Shown here: piece after piece, positions 1 through 13,298 of the stretch
Layout: every line of letters begins with the position of its first letter
Position numbering within the stretch: the stretch's first letter is position 1
Origin: Lethocerus indicus
Taxonomy: Eukaryota > Arthropoda > Insecta > Hemiptera > Belostomatidae
Assembly (NCBI GenBank): GCA_019843655.1
Contig: JACDQD010000002.1
Span: 6,892,585-6,956,584, forward strand
DNA length: 64,000 nt
Direction: 5' to 3'
Program-made: the position numbers and the translations under genes
The notes under the pieces: generated by a model
Database searches by the model: none
What the model was told of the DNA's origin: nothing
The model's input: only the letters and a program-made list of their open reading frames with translations

Positions 1-3000
1 TTATTTAAAGTTAGTTAGAAATTATAAATGATAATTAAAACTAAAGAACCGCACCCGCCCAACCGGCTGAAACCGGTCTAGCAAAAGACCAAACCACCGA
101 GAGGAGACAGAAACACACGAAATCTACGGTATTCCAACCCCTCGCTAGGTCACTGCTGACCAATTCCTGCTGTTTTGAGTTAAAACGTATCAGTTTATAC
201 TGAATATGGGTTCATGTATATGTATATTTATGTAAAACTATAGATATTGACTGTCGGTGGGTCAATGGCGTTGGTGACGCGAGGTAGGGTGACGTGGAGT
301 GACGATATCAATATGTTGGGAGGTCCAATATTGTGATGTGGCTCAGACGGGTAAATAATCCAGCGGACGGACAATGGACACAGTAGGCTGTCGGGTAGTG
401 CTGGGTGGGGCCGAGAGTGTGTGGGTGTGAGTGTGGCGGGACATCAATCACAGCATTGTGCTTAACATCGCCCCTCTATCTGGCCCCCCCGGCCCAAGCT
501 CTAAGCTCCACACTCGTGTAGCCGCCCGGTGACAACTTTCCTATTAATCCTCCTGTCGGACAATACGGACGGACCCGGCAAGAAAAGATCCTACAGGATG
601 ACCCACTTATTTCGAAAAAGGGCTCCGATATGAACCCATGCGAGATATTCATGGTAATCCAACCTTGTTTGCCTTACCGTCAACAACCGAATATAATAAG
701 TGTTCACAAATTCATAACCTCCGTATTCAATATTTCTAAATCCAGAACAATCGCATTTTGCATTTCTTTTGGTTAAAGGACACTTTTACTAGCAATAATA
801 GAGATAAATAATAATTACGATTTTATAATTATAATTGAAAACTAGAGATTGCAGAATTGATATTCGGATGATATATGACATCGTTATAACTGAGAAAATC
901 TTGTGTTCGGTTATTAGATCTATCCGAAATCAAATTCCAACTAACCTGAATAACTATTTCCTTGAAGAACGTAATCCCTTTAAGGCCCGTCAATGTAGAA
1001 ATATTGGTTTTTGTAACAATTTATAATATTAGTGTTAGTTGAGAGTCGCAAATAATACCGTCTGAGAAATTAATCAAACAACAGATTGTTATTCAACAAT
1101 ATCGATCGTGTTCTTCTATATCGGGATGATACATTCATTCTCTCCGAATCGGTCCCCGAAACGTATAACTATTGGGCCGAGATTGAAACGCGGTTTGAAT
1201 TGTGACAATTATTAGGCCGTTGAGGGGGGGTCAGAGATATCAACGGCGGATGTTGAACGCGAGCTGTGATTTACTGGTGCTCGACTGTCCCACGCTAAGC
1301 ATCATTTCCAGTGGCCAGATAGCGGGCCCTTGTCGAACAACTGACACATGCCAAAATGTTGAATAACCCAGTTCTAGTTCTGTTCCACTTTAATATTATT
1401 TGTCACTGTTTGCAATTTATGAATAATAGTACAAAAAAAGTTGACATATTTTGTAATATTACGTGAAAGAGGCGTGAATTATAATAAGAAGAGTAGTACC
1501 ATTACATGAATAGGAATTTTTCGTTTCGAAATTCTAGTAATATCGTTCTGAAATTGTAGAAATGTTGTTTCTGACTGAATGCTCCCTTCTACGAAATCGG
1601 TCTATCACAGGACCAAATAATCAGAAGACCGGCAGAGTGATGCTACGTTAAATGCGGCTTCAATTTTGAAGAAGATTAACAAAGATGAATTCAATATGAT
1701 TTGGACATAATAAACAGCCGAGATGACTGATAGGGGTACAATCTAGAGTAATGTGTTTTCAAATTGCCGATAGCACTTTGAGGAGAGGGCCTACATCAAT
1801 ATGTATACGGGCTTTATTGGTTGGCTGGGAAAATATTCAGTTCAGTGACAATGACCCGGCTCATCAATCATACACCCAACAGTTTTCCTCTGCCGAGAGA
1901 CTTCGGGTCCATTTTATATCCTTACATTAGCTCAAATATATATAAAATTATTATTATTCTAATAATATCGTCGTACTGAATATTTAAACCTTGATCGATT
2001 GACGCATTCTAACTAATTATATTTTTTCTGTTTCAAATATAATTTGTTGTACGTACTGATTTCTATTTCTCGCCCTCTTCATTCTCCATAAATTATTTGC
2101 GCATGTCAGCTACCGATGAAGGGTCCTATCACAATTGTCACTGTAATTTAATAATCGGCAATTGTACTAAATGTGAAGATAATAAGTAATTTATTTATAT
2201 TAACTATTTACATTAATAGATCTGTATAACTTATACATATCTATTTCTATTAGAATACATAATGAATTCCAGGGCAATAGATTTATATTTCACATATTTA
2301 TATCTCCATGGTGCGTATATATTTTGGTCGTAAAATCCATATAATCTTATGATAATTTAACTCATATACATTAACTCGGGTCGATTTTTCTTTTTTTGTA
2401 CTTTGGTGAAGATAGGTCAGCCCATGTACGGCTGACCTATGTTCATTTACGATGAACATCGTTCGCCCGAAATGGCAACGGAGCTCTGTCGATATTGGAG
2501 TGTGTAATGCGCGGCTGGTCTCTCTATATTCAGGCTTCGCCTGTAAATAGCCCAAAGTGACAATGGACTGCCACATCAATCATAAAGTCAGTCACTTCAT
2601 CAATAACGCATCCCAGTGCATCCCTCCAATGCACTACCCTCAAATTCGCACTTTCTATGCGCATATTATTAATTACTTTTAACCATCACCAACTCCCGCT
2701 TCACATGGACCGACAGGAATCGGTTTTATGCGATATAATGCCAAGAATTTTAAAGCATTCAACATTAGCCATTTACTTACGGAAAAATGCGTATCTTGGT
2801 TGAGACTAGTTTTGTTCTGACGTTCTGACGTATTAAGAAAATAATGTTTCACCGTAAGGAGGGTGACTGCAGGAAATATAATCATACAGTATATTATTCA
2901 TTTAGTTATTAGTTATAAAGATAAAAGAACAAGTAATAAACGGTAATCCAACATTTTTTATATCATACGAATATTTTAGGTAATACAGTATAGTGTATGA

Positions 3001-3260
3001 TTCATATATTAGCGCTACTATATATTGTTGCACGTTTCAATAAATTCTTCATTAACGTACTCTATTGGGTCGCTAAAACCAATATCTGTAATTTTATAAT
3101 AAACGGTCGACCATGCCTTATTGAATGGGAACGAGGAATGTTTTAGAGATACAGGCAAACTGGTAAATAAGTGTGGCCATCTTGGCGAATTGAAAAGTCA
3201 CCGCGGTCCGTAACAGATTGTAAAAACAATTTTTTCCAGGTAGTTCGGGGCCGGTATTTG
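1..3260. other. Non-coding, mostly AT-rich
   Basis: No gene is visible. Positions 240-600 are richer in G and C and hold three TGACG motifs within 31 bp (275-304). The rest is AT-rich, with frequent stops in all frames. A short perfect hairpin lies at 2412-2440. The open frames of 60-90 codons here resemble no family I know. Confidence 0.7.
2405..2447. repeat. Short hairpin, 11-bp perfect stem
   Basis: Arms at 2412-2422 and 2430-2440 are perfect reverse complements (ataggtcagcc and ggctgacctat) around a 7-nt loop. Allowing one mismatch and G:U pairs, the stem extends to about 2405-2447. A second small inverted repeat, gttcat/atgaac, follows directly at 2441-2457. The stem is shorter than a normal insect pre-miRNA, so I call only a secondary-structure element and assign no function. 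Confidence 0.6.
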
Positions 3261-5990
3261 TCGAGGTATAAACCGTGTCGTATTGTTTGCTCGGTGTGCC
3301 GGTGACGAGCCATTGTCGTCGGTAAGGAGGGTGGGCGGGGGCGAGGGGGTAGACGGGGCCAGTCGCTATATTCCAGGCCGGGAAAAAAATGCGGCTTTCT
3401 TTATACGATGGAAAATGCTGTCGGTTCCATTTGTCCGCGTCAGGTATAACAAATGTTCCGGGGTGGTAGGGCTTGTGGGGTTGGCGGGGGATACTTTTGC
3501 AGTGGGGCGGCGGCCCCCTACACTTGTAACATTCGGTAACGCCTCCCTCCATCCCTCCCTCCCTCCCTCCCTCCATCCCACCGCTCGGCTACCAACAACA
3601 TCAACTCGCCAACCGTCCGCAATCCTGAGCGAGTGAGATTGAATTCCACGAAATTTAATATTTCGGTGTACAGCGATGGGGGTCGAAACACGAGACCGGC
3701 ATTGTATTATTACAAGATGTGACAGGCCGGATAAATTCCGGGGGAGTTACTGACCGGGCACTAATAAACCCCAGCAATAACAAAGGCCTAAGGCTACGTA
3801 AAAGAATGCGATATGAGAACGGATCGGCTCCCGGTCGCCGTCTAAAATTGGAATTCCCACCGAGGTATTAATTACGGTATATGAACATTTTTTTATACGG
3901 TTCATAGTCTGATTCTACGCTGTTGTCATGCTCGCAATACTAATTGATATTCATTGCAAGTGTCGCGGAGCTTTAATCTTGGACATAATTGTTATTACCA
4001 GGGTCTCGGGGGAAAATGTTCCTGGTAACAGGACAGGGTTAGTTCAATGATCCCGGAATGCTCTTGGGGAGACGCGGAAGAATGGTATAACGTGCTGCGG
4101 GAGTACCCGCCCTAAGATGAAGCCGGAAGAGAGCTCGGAAGAGAGGATGACAGCTGTCCTCTTTGAGACGCCAGACGCTATTACGGGAGCAGTTTATAGC
4201 TCTCAGACAATTCGCGGGGAGGTTCTTCTTTACGGCCATATACCACCTACGTACCAGTGGATTAAGGTTTCTCCTGTGCCAGTGACTCACGCCCCGACGG
4301 TTGAACAGGGATGGGGTACTTTGCTCGAAAACGCGGAAAAATCTCCCTGACGAAGATTCGCGGCCAGAAACCAACTCTAAGAATGAGCCGACGATGAAGA
4401 GGGCAAAATTAGTTCCGAATTTGAGTTTCGCAAAAATCGCAAAAAACATTTGCGATCTCGATCGAATATGTTTTTGAAATTACAGCAAAACTCGATAAAA
4501 TAATTAGGTAGACGTTATTTTAACATTATGAACCAAAGAGTGTTACAATTCTGAACATAAATTGATCGTCCAGTTTAATCATTTTCGACTAACGCACCTT
4601 CTAATTTATGAAAGTACGACGGCAATTGATAATGGTGGAGAGTAAAAAGGGGACAGACGGTCGTCAAAGCCAATTGTTTCTGAGTAGTTTTGGAGAAAAT
4701 ATTTCATCGGATGGGCCCACTTTTGGTGACTTTGCCGTCTGCCGCTTACCTTTTATTCGTAACGTCAATCAAGGTCCCCCGCTCGGAGTTACTTAGCCCT
4801 TGTGGAAGGTAGGGAGGGACTAAGGCGCTTAGGGAGGCCCCGGCCCACTTTAACCATGTCTCCCCAGTCTTTTAGAGATGAGCAATAAGCCCAATGTTTT
4901 CCAGTGGCTTAAAGCCGGCAAAGTAGCAAACAGTGCCCGTTCAAAAGGCATCGAATATAAGACCCACTCGCGTAGGCTTCCTTATTGCGCACCCCGTTTC
5001 TCCCCCTTCTACCATTAAAGGATATTAGAAAAAGACTAATATGCAATATGCGTATTATATAGTATGTAATATAACATATACATTTGGGTATAGATGTATA
5101 TCTGATACACAGAATAGAATTGTTTCTATAATTAATAGCAGTTTACTAGTTTTTATTAAAGTAAACCACGTGTGGGGTTATCTATTCTCCCATTTGGGCG
5201 CTGAGGGCCGAATGAGTAGCAGCCCTTATATACTCCCAAAGTTTGATTAGTAAACATTCATAAAAGGAATAAAATATTTAAAGATAAACAATAATTATCA
5301 GTTTCGTTCGGTGTGTTAAGGGATAAGGGGTATAACTTGAAGATGGAGGGCATTTGACCTACAAAGAGAATTATCTACTAATGCTGATGAGGAATGGACA
5401 CTGGGAGCCCTCGTAGGCGTCCCCAGAATTTGAGGGTGCGACGAAGGGACTGGGTCTAAAAATAAATGAGGGCCAACCAATGCACCATTTAGTTAGAGTA
5501 TTGGCCCACACACTTTCCAAGGAGGCAATGCATTTCAATGCAATGAAACCTGCGAGCGCATTGGGGCGAGAACAGCGGATGGAAACAGGTGTCTGTTTTG
5601 GGTGCAAAAACTGATACCTTCCAGAGTGCTCCCGTCAGATGTCACGTTGGCAATGTAACAGGCTATTATACATCCCACGGCCATTTACGGGGCCGGGTAT
5701 AAAAGACTATAGAGGGAAATATATCGCCCCGTACAAGGGGCGAATAAGGGAGAACTTGGAACTGATATTGCTGTATAATGAACATGATATCTCGTGACAT
5801 TTGTCAAGAATGGACGCGCAGGTGGTTGAAACCATGACCTATAGATTGAGACCGAGGTTGAGCTTGATCCGGACTGCGGGGAATGATCTCCAAATCGTTG
5901 GAGTGTCATCGTGGATCTTGGTGGCATCTGGTTTGGAGGTGTGGAGAAGGATTGTGGAGGAGATCCACGCCCTCGATGGGCTGGAATAGC
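3261..5990. other. Mixed region with GC-rich blocks, no supported gene
   Basis: GC-rich blocks lie at about 3280-3640, 4060-4390 and 5390-5990. ATG-initiated frames exist on the minus strand at 3118-3576 (152 codons) and 4039-4449 (136 codons), and on the plus strand at 4117-4350 (77 codons). They overlap in opposite directions or run through simple repeat, and none has a recognisable domain. A TATAAAAG sequence flanked by GC lies at 5698-5705. I treat the region as non-coding, with low-grade doubt about 4039-4449. Confidence 0.55.
3542..3579. repeat. (CCCT)n simple repeat
   Basis: A pyrimidine tract of cctc/ccct units with two cat interruptions. Its minus-strand translation is a Gly/Glu/Arg repeat, which explains the odd N-terminus of the open frame starting at 3576. 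It is strongly purine/pyrimidine asymmetric. Confidence 0.85.
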
Positions 5991-8900
5991 GCCAATTAAG
6001 TAATAACAATAATATTACAGTAAAATAGTTTTACTGTAGTAGTAGTTGTAGTCGATGTACCTTGAATTACTCAAAATGTGAACAAATAAATTAACCTAAA
6101 TCTTATTTTTTAATTAACAAAATAAGTGAAATAGGCACGTAAACTATTACACTTTGTTGTGATAAGAACCTTTATTTGAACTATACACATTTACACATCA
6201 ATTAATTTTATACAGCTTTTTACATAAAATTATTATTTGATTAATGTCATGACTTATAGAATAATACAAATACGGTACTGAAAACACTGGTATTTATTTT
6301 TATTAGATTTTTCCCAAATTTTAGGCCAAAACAATTTCAATTTTTTTTGTTTATTATTTAAGTGCACTATACATTGAAGTGTCAAAACACTAAAATATAG
6401 CAATAATAAGTTTATAATTTATACAATACAGAAGAACCTAATATCTTTCAACGGAATCGTGTTAGAACATCAAAAAGACCGGAGCCGCTTATATAATCAG
6501 TACATAATGCAGTTGTCGGGCCCAGATCAAATGAATCAAATATACATTCATGCAACGCTTCAAAAGTCCATTTTACTTTTTGCTTTGGCCCCATAGAGTT
6601 CAGCCCTCCGAACTCATGAGTGTTAAAACTTACAATAATGAAAGACACACGTTCAGTTAACAGACTCTGATGGTTAGAATTTTTACCGAAGAATTAAAAG
6701 GTTATACAATTATACACATCCAACTATATATTTTTTTTCCACTATATGTCCACTTTCGCTGCAGATTAAAACGTCGTGGTGCAGTGGTATTCTTAAAAAC
6801 AAAAGTCGCGTATTTTATTCATAACTGAGCTAAGGTTAGGAAGAAAAAATAATTACCATCAGTATTCCTGAAAGATTGAACTTGTTTGCCTTTCCAAATG
6901 CCGATAAGGCCATATGTAATATTCACGATTTCAAAGGGGTGTATTTTGTCAGACAAACATTCCTAAGGCACTATAAACCCTTTATCATTGCAGAGACATT
7001 ATAATTTGGTTCGAGTTTCTTAAATGACTAATATGAAAATAATTAAAAATTAAATTAAATCTCTTATCTGTACATGCTAAACTTACTTAAATTACGTGAA
7101 AAAGATCACAAATGAATACCTAAAGAACATATTTTTATTTCTAATAAACTAACTAACGGTTTCATTAAAATTATTATTTGGTAAAATGCAAGTCAATATG
7201 TCCACCGGAATTCATGTAAATTGTATCGATTATCATTTCCAATTCATAGCATGTAGAAAAGGAAAATGTAGCTAGTTTAATTAATCTCTAACATGAAAAA
7301 TATATCATATAGAATTCCGGATTGCATTTGAATACTTTGCAGAATCATGACTAAATATCATCGTGTCATCGCTATTACCGACAATGATAACTTGGTTTAT
7401 GTGCCTGGGCTACAATGGTATATATCCTTTGGTTCAGTTTTCATCCAGCTTTGGTTATAAATAATTTTTATAAGTAACATCGCCTTCAACTTTGACTGTC
7501 GTAAATCATGATATAGGAACACATGAGTGTCAACACCCTAAACACACTTATTGCAAATGTTTAGAAACAACGCGTCTTTTTTTTTCAAATTATCTTGTTA
7601 ATATATACAACGTGGACAAAACGAATATCACACACCATCATTCAACAACGTTAAACTATTAGAAATGCGATATTAACCACTGCCGGTGACCGGACTCAAA
7701 ATTCCCCTTTTAAAAATTATTATATTACGCGCGACTTTTTTTAATAACTTTATTTTTACAAATGCTTCCAATCAAAAATATACGCTATCGAATATATAAA
7801 AAAATAGCGAAACCTTCAATAAATCTGTTATTTATAAATTAAATATAACTATGTTTCGAGTGTGAACAACAGTAATAGATTAAAGGACATCCTTGTGGGG
7901 GCTACGATTACTAATAACGCTCCATTTAAACACATATAAAGCAAACATCAGAAAGTATTAGTACGAATTGCCAAAAAACGGCGAGTACTCGAGTTATATT
8001 TTTTTCTCAACTATCATAGAATTAACAATTATTCACAGTTAATTATATTAGACTAGAAAATAAAAACTAGACATTATTAACCCGCAATAAACTCTGAAAA
8101 CCACCAAAAAATTGTTAATATAACCCCTTATTCCAGATAAGAGACACGTTTTTATTTTTTATTTTTTTTTATATTTTTTAATCATGCTGACAATTAAACA
8201 GTTAAACATCGTATAACTCATACATCGAGAAGGTGAAGTAAAATGATTCCGGTGCTAACATTTAATATTAAATAAGCGGATTGAAAAACATTTTTAATCG
8301 ATATTGGATATAAATAGATGGAGATACCCTGCTGTGCAAACATACTGTTAACTCATCCGGCTGGCTTCTGTCCCCCGGCAGCATCACCCTCCACACATCT
8401 CACTCACAACGCTCGGTCTTCAAATCTTCCCGGTTTATATTTAGATCTCTTTTTCTTAATTTTCTATATTTTAATATCCTGGTTTAATCGAAACAGATAA
8501 TTTTCCAAATGCATAAATTACTCCACTCAGTTGGGTATTGTCGTGACTTTGAGTGCCGGCGGAGATAGAAGATGAGACGCCCGACGAGCCTGCAATGCAG
8601 AGAGAGACACAATCGTTATTCAAAATGTATGCAATACATGCTGAAATATTTGTCGCCAAGATTGAGGACAAAATTTAGCCCTTCTTCTCCTGTATAAATT
8701 CTAGGAAGGCGTCTTCCACAGGCTTAGGCCGAAAAACCTATCGCGAAGATTGTACGTTATAAAGGGTTGTACGGTTATATACGATATTGCTCGCACATAT
8801 ACCCAACCGAAATACCGTCTTGTATATCTTGCTTACTCTAACAGTCCTGACATACAATTTGTAGACATTTTCGGTCCCATTCATTCTAACCAGATCATAT

Positions 8901-10050
8901 AGTCTGGAAATATGCGTTCGCTTTTTTCACTGCCAGTACTAAACGCGATAGTAATATTTTCCTTTATTTACAATATAATAATAGCAAATAAACGAATCGT
9001 AACGATTTATTTTTTCTAACTTGAAGAACAGATAAAAATAAACCCCAATTTACTCACGAACTACCACTTTATTTTTTTGTACTGAATAAAACAAATACCT
9101 GTGTAGACTGTGATATATAATACTAATAAATATATTAAACCATTGTCTAGTTATGTAGATATTTCCAATAGACAATGTTATCCGTATATAAAGCGATTAA
9201 CGTGCGTTTCTACGCCGAATGTCAACAAATCCTGCTTTAATATAAGAGTTTTATTAAAGAATATAAACAATGATCTGCAAGATTTTGTAAAAAAATATTT
9301 TAAAAATAAAATTTAAGTACTTTAATACATTCATTTTTAAATTTCAGATGCGCACTTTTTCATACAATAATTAAACGCTTATTAATGAGGGCAGCATCCA
9401 GCTTTTTAACAATGCAAACACTTTTCCGACCATTATAAATATTTAACACGTTTTTTATATTTTATTAAATGCTAAAGACTTGTAAGGAAATTCAACATTT
9501 CCCAGTTCAAAACTCAGTTTTCAACGAGTTGGGGAATGATGACGCTATATCTCACCGGCACTCGCGTCCGTCTCCCATCATTCATCAAAAACTCGTTTCC
9601 TTGTCAAATCATTTCCGGTATTCTGCCAGGGTCAACTTATTTATTCATCCGCCTGCACTGAGAAGCTACACAATGACCCACCTCAATTCCACTCCGGACG
9701 TTTTCAAATTGTAGTGATATTGTATCCGTCATATTAAGTTCGGATACATTGTCCCGTACATTGTACTTCTCGTGCCCTACAAATGGAGCCCCCACCATTT
9801 TTGTTTAAGCCATTTAGGCCATTTTTCTGACTTAATTGAATTGTAGGATATAGCTGCGAGAACTTCCTCCTGTATAATTCAAGATGTAACTTTAATATTT
9901 AAGTAACTCTTCCCCTCTTCGGTGGATAATTCCAGCCTTATTTTATTTCTTTCGTTAAAAAATCATCACAGGCATAAATAATGAATTTAATGGTACCAAA
10001 AAAGGAGTAGGGAAAAAATTGTACGATTTTCTTAATAAATGTATGAATTT
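5991..10050. other. AT-rich non-coding stretch
   Basis: About 4 kb of AT-rich sequence with many stops in every frame and no exon-like segment. It includes a 13-bp-stem hairpin at 6013-6041 and a T-rich tract near 8150-8183. A plus-strand ATG frame at 9469-9714 (81 codons) has no recognisable domain, so I do not call it a gene. Confidence 0.7.
6013..6041. repeat. Hairpin, 13-bp stem, 3-nt loop
   Basis: acagtaaaa (6017-6025) and ttttactgt (6029-6037) are perfect reverse complements around the loop tag. Four further outer pairs, one of them T:G, extend the stem to 6013-6041. It sits where a GC-richer block gives way to the AT-rich stretch. No function can be assigned. Confidence 0.65.
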
Positions 10051-10184
10051 GAAAGTTGCAAATTAGCTTCGAAAAAAGTATTCAAAAACTGATGTCTCAT
10101 AACATTGAACAGAGGTCATTGGTGTTGGTCTCGGTTTGTGCTCTCTATGTCGATATTTTTGCAGAGCATTGTTTTACAGTATGC

Positions 10185-10203
10185 TGTGTGTGTGTGTGTG
10201 TGT
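10185..10203. repeat. (TG)n microsatellite
   Basis: Nineteen bases of uninterrupted TG dinucleotide repeat, seen directly. Confidence 0.95.
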
Positions 10204-11453
10204 ATTGTTCAATGGTGCGAGTAAAAGCCGCAAACAAATAAATCGCAGCGGTCAAGCGGTATATAATGGGCGTGTCGGGGAGATAGCGCCGGCGGCCGTG
10301 GCCCAGAGATTGGTGGCCGGGCCCGCCTAATTGAGCCTAAACTTGATTTGTATGACGCGGCGTCAATCAACCGAGAAACGGAACGAAGAGAGCGGTCAAA
10401 AGGGACGGGGCGATAGAGCCGGCGCCAAGAAACGGAAGGCGGATAGAGAGGAGATAAATAGACGGGGCTAAATGCCGGCCCCGCTAACGAGACCCGCCCC
10501 ACAGCCCTTCATTACAACCTCTCCCTTAACCCTTTTTCAAATTCCATCCTCATACTCCACGCTTTCCATCTCTTCCCAATCTCCCAACCCTATTCCCCCC
10601 CCCCCCACCACTTTATTCTCGGCCGGTTAGCGCCCCGCCTACCATTTTCATTCGATCATACTCTTATTTAAATAAAGCTAATACCCGTTCTTCCATCGCC
10701 CTTTCGTATTACAATTTTCGTAATACCTCCCCTTTCATTTACCTTAAAACACGTCGCCAGTCCATTTGTACAGTACATAACCCATGAATAACATTTTACC
10801 CCCTTACTTAGAAATAAAAAAATATATAACCTAGATTCGAGCTTGGAATAGATTAAAAACGGTGGGAAGCAAACGATAATTCTTGGCTAATAAAGGGAGT
10901 TTTACCACAGAACCGCACCATCACGGATTTTTGAGTCCGGGAAGAAATATATTTCTATTTTCAGTAAATTATGTGTTAATTTATATATAAGTTATATTTA
11001 TATATAAATATGTAATGTATATTTATAAGTTTTGATTAAATAAGATGCCCGATATTATTCCATAAATCTTATTCGATCGTGTCGAATTACACTATACATT
11101 TCGGTTCACCTTACGGGGTGTAAAATGACGCTCAAACGTTGGGCAACATTTGTGCGGGCAGGTTAAAATCTCGCCATTTCCATAAATCTCTCTGGGCCTG
11201 AGGGGCTTTCATTCATAATAACTTCTTACGTAATATCCATCTCAGAGGTCACAAAGGGCCATCCCGCCCGGTACCTAGAACCACTCCGCCGGGCCACTCC
11301 TCAAGGCCACAGATTAAAAACTTTGTGACCTCCTCTTCAAGACTTCCATTGTGAGGAGTTCACATTTATAATTCACTCGGCGGGCCGGCACCGTGAAAGG
11401 GAATAAGAAGGAAGGAAGGGAGATAAGAGAAGTATATAACCTTTGACGTGGCC

Positions 11454-11455
<2 letters not shown>

Positions 11456-11495
<40 letters not shown>
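11456..11495. repeat. (GA)20 microsatellite
   Basis: Forty bases of perfect GA repeat. The upstream 11,396-11,440 is also purine-rich (gaagg units), so the polypurine tract is longer than the array. In insects, GA arrays can be bound by GAGA-factor-like proteins. Whether that happens here is inference only. Confidence 0.95.
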
Positions 11496-11499
<4 letters not shown>

Positions 11500-11620
11500 C
11501 GCTTAACGCTAACTCCGACTATACAAAGCCGCATTTTAAACCGTTCGAAGGGGGAACCGAAAACCAGTAGGTGACCAACGGAGTAATGGACAAAACTCGT
11601 CAATACACTTCACTATAAAG

Positions 11621-13298
11621 AAAGAACGTATTCTTAATACTTCCCACTATTAACCTATCTAAGCTCTACAAGCGATTTTAATACTAATAACTAATTTACG
11701 TGTCTAACAGCTAAATGAAATAACTGTTGTAATATCGATTGAAACTATTTCAAGTGATTAGTTTTTACTAAGTAAAATACGATCGAACCTAAATTATTTT
11801 TTCTTATATGTCAGACTGACACCCAATATTTCACATATCCTAAATATGCATACACATATGCACCCACAAGTGAAATACACTTGTACATTTATACAACCAC
11901 AATCGATACAATGTACGTTCTATATTTTTTTCGCCTTAACATGTCGGCAAAAGGGAATTATGGATTTATCCCTTGTGTACGTCGGATGTGCAACCAAAGT
12001 TTCCTTTTACGAAAATGGAAAGCTGGATATATTACACATTTATGGAGAGAAAGGGGAGCCTCGAGAGAAGGACATGAAAACCTCAGATATGACGTGGAAT
12101 TTTTTATTTTCCTCCAAGTCCCGTCCCGCCACTTTCTTGTAGCCTGCCATGTTCTTGTAGGAAATGACGTGATTAGCATAAGATCTCTATTAGGAAACGA
12201 TCGCTAGGTTCTATAGAAGAAACAATTCCCAATTTCCTAGTTAACTGAATAAACATATATAAAATAAATGAAAATGTCCTTGATCTTTAATAATTTAAAA
12301 GTTAGAATTTATTATTGAAAGACAGAAACAATGATAGATAGCAAATTTTGAATCCAGTAATATAAAAGGAGTTTGGGGTTTGGAGCGAAAATCTACAAGA
12401 AGCCTTGTATTAATTGTGGGATTATCTACCACAACACTTCAGACCGAATCTAATTTTTGGATTATATTCAATTAATAATTGATTCATTTAATAATAATTC
12501 AGTTTTTATAGCTGAACACGTTCATTTCTTTTAATTTTCTAATAATCAAGATAATGGGGACCGTAATTTATGTATATTTTATTCATTTCTTTCTGGGATT
12601 ATATTATTTATATAATAAGATACAGAATTGCGGAACTAAATGGGATTACGATTGTGTTATTAGTCTTCGTGAGATTATAAAACGCAGTATAACTTCGGAG
12701 AAGGAGATGATATTCAAGATACAGAATATGAGATGAACTTCCATTGGAGAGTATAATCGAAAATAGGAGCTTAAATTGTTTCCTGGTGCGATTGCTCGAC
12801 GACAAAGGGCGGATTGCTTGTTTTTGTCCTTCAATGTCAAAGAGGCGGCCGTCAAAGGCTCTTCGAGTACACCAGACAACTAGCTGCAGAGTGACAGAAT
12901 TAATCATGACTCTTATATACCCCTGTGGCATTTTAAAATATCTTCCGCCGTTCTCCTTTTATAAACAAGCGTCATCCGAGATGATTAAGGTTACGTTCAA
13001 GGGTCGGTTTTAACTATCTGTTCTCGAACATTTTGTCCTAAAAGACCTTATTAGCGAGATACCGAATTAGAAGAACAACTTACAATGACGAATTAAGCAC
13101 GATTAAATGAGGATTCACAAACATTTTCAGTTTATATTATTAGCGCAGAAGACCTCTAATAGGTTGTTGGGAATGGATCGTATTAGATTAGATTTGCAGC
13201 TATATTATTTATTGGTCTTTATCTTTTCCTTAATACAGATGAAAACCATATTATTTGAATTGGGTTGAAAATCGAAAATTTAGGTTTTTCGATCATTT
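11621..13298. other. Non-coding, mostly AT-rich
   Basis: Overlapping plus-strand frames at 11,846-12,207 and opposed frames at 12,608-13,013 are open for about 100 codons each but match no family I recognise. Between them the sequence is AT-rich with frequent stops. I regard them as chance frames. Confidence 0.6.

Larger units (their letters stand above)
10051..11620. other. Non-coding, GC block and microsatellites
   Basis: A GC- and CpG-rich block covers about 10,240-10,500 and is followed by pyrimidine-rich sequence with a run of 12 C at 10,595-10,606. A second GC-richer patch lies at about 11,100-11,400, next to the GA array at 11,456. Minus-strand frames at 10,209-10,502 and 11,373-11,603 are low-complexity or arise from the repeat. 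No exon is supported. Confidence 0.65.

Noticed and set aside
3118..3576. 152-codon ATG frame on the minus strand
   Set aside because: Its N-terminus is translated simple repeat, an opposing frame overlaps it, there is no recognisable domain, and its length is within chance for a GC-rich patch.
7440..7462. ctttggttat resembling the start of miR-9
   Set aside because: Only ten bases match, and no hairpin partner is visible.
11846..12207. Two overlapping plus-strand frames and one opposing frame
   Set aside because: All three are open over the same bases, which is typical of chance; none resembles a known protein.
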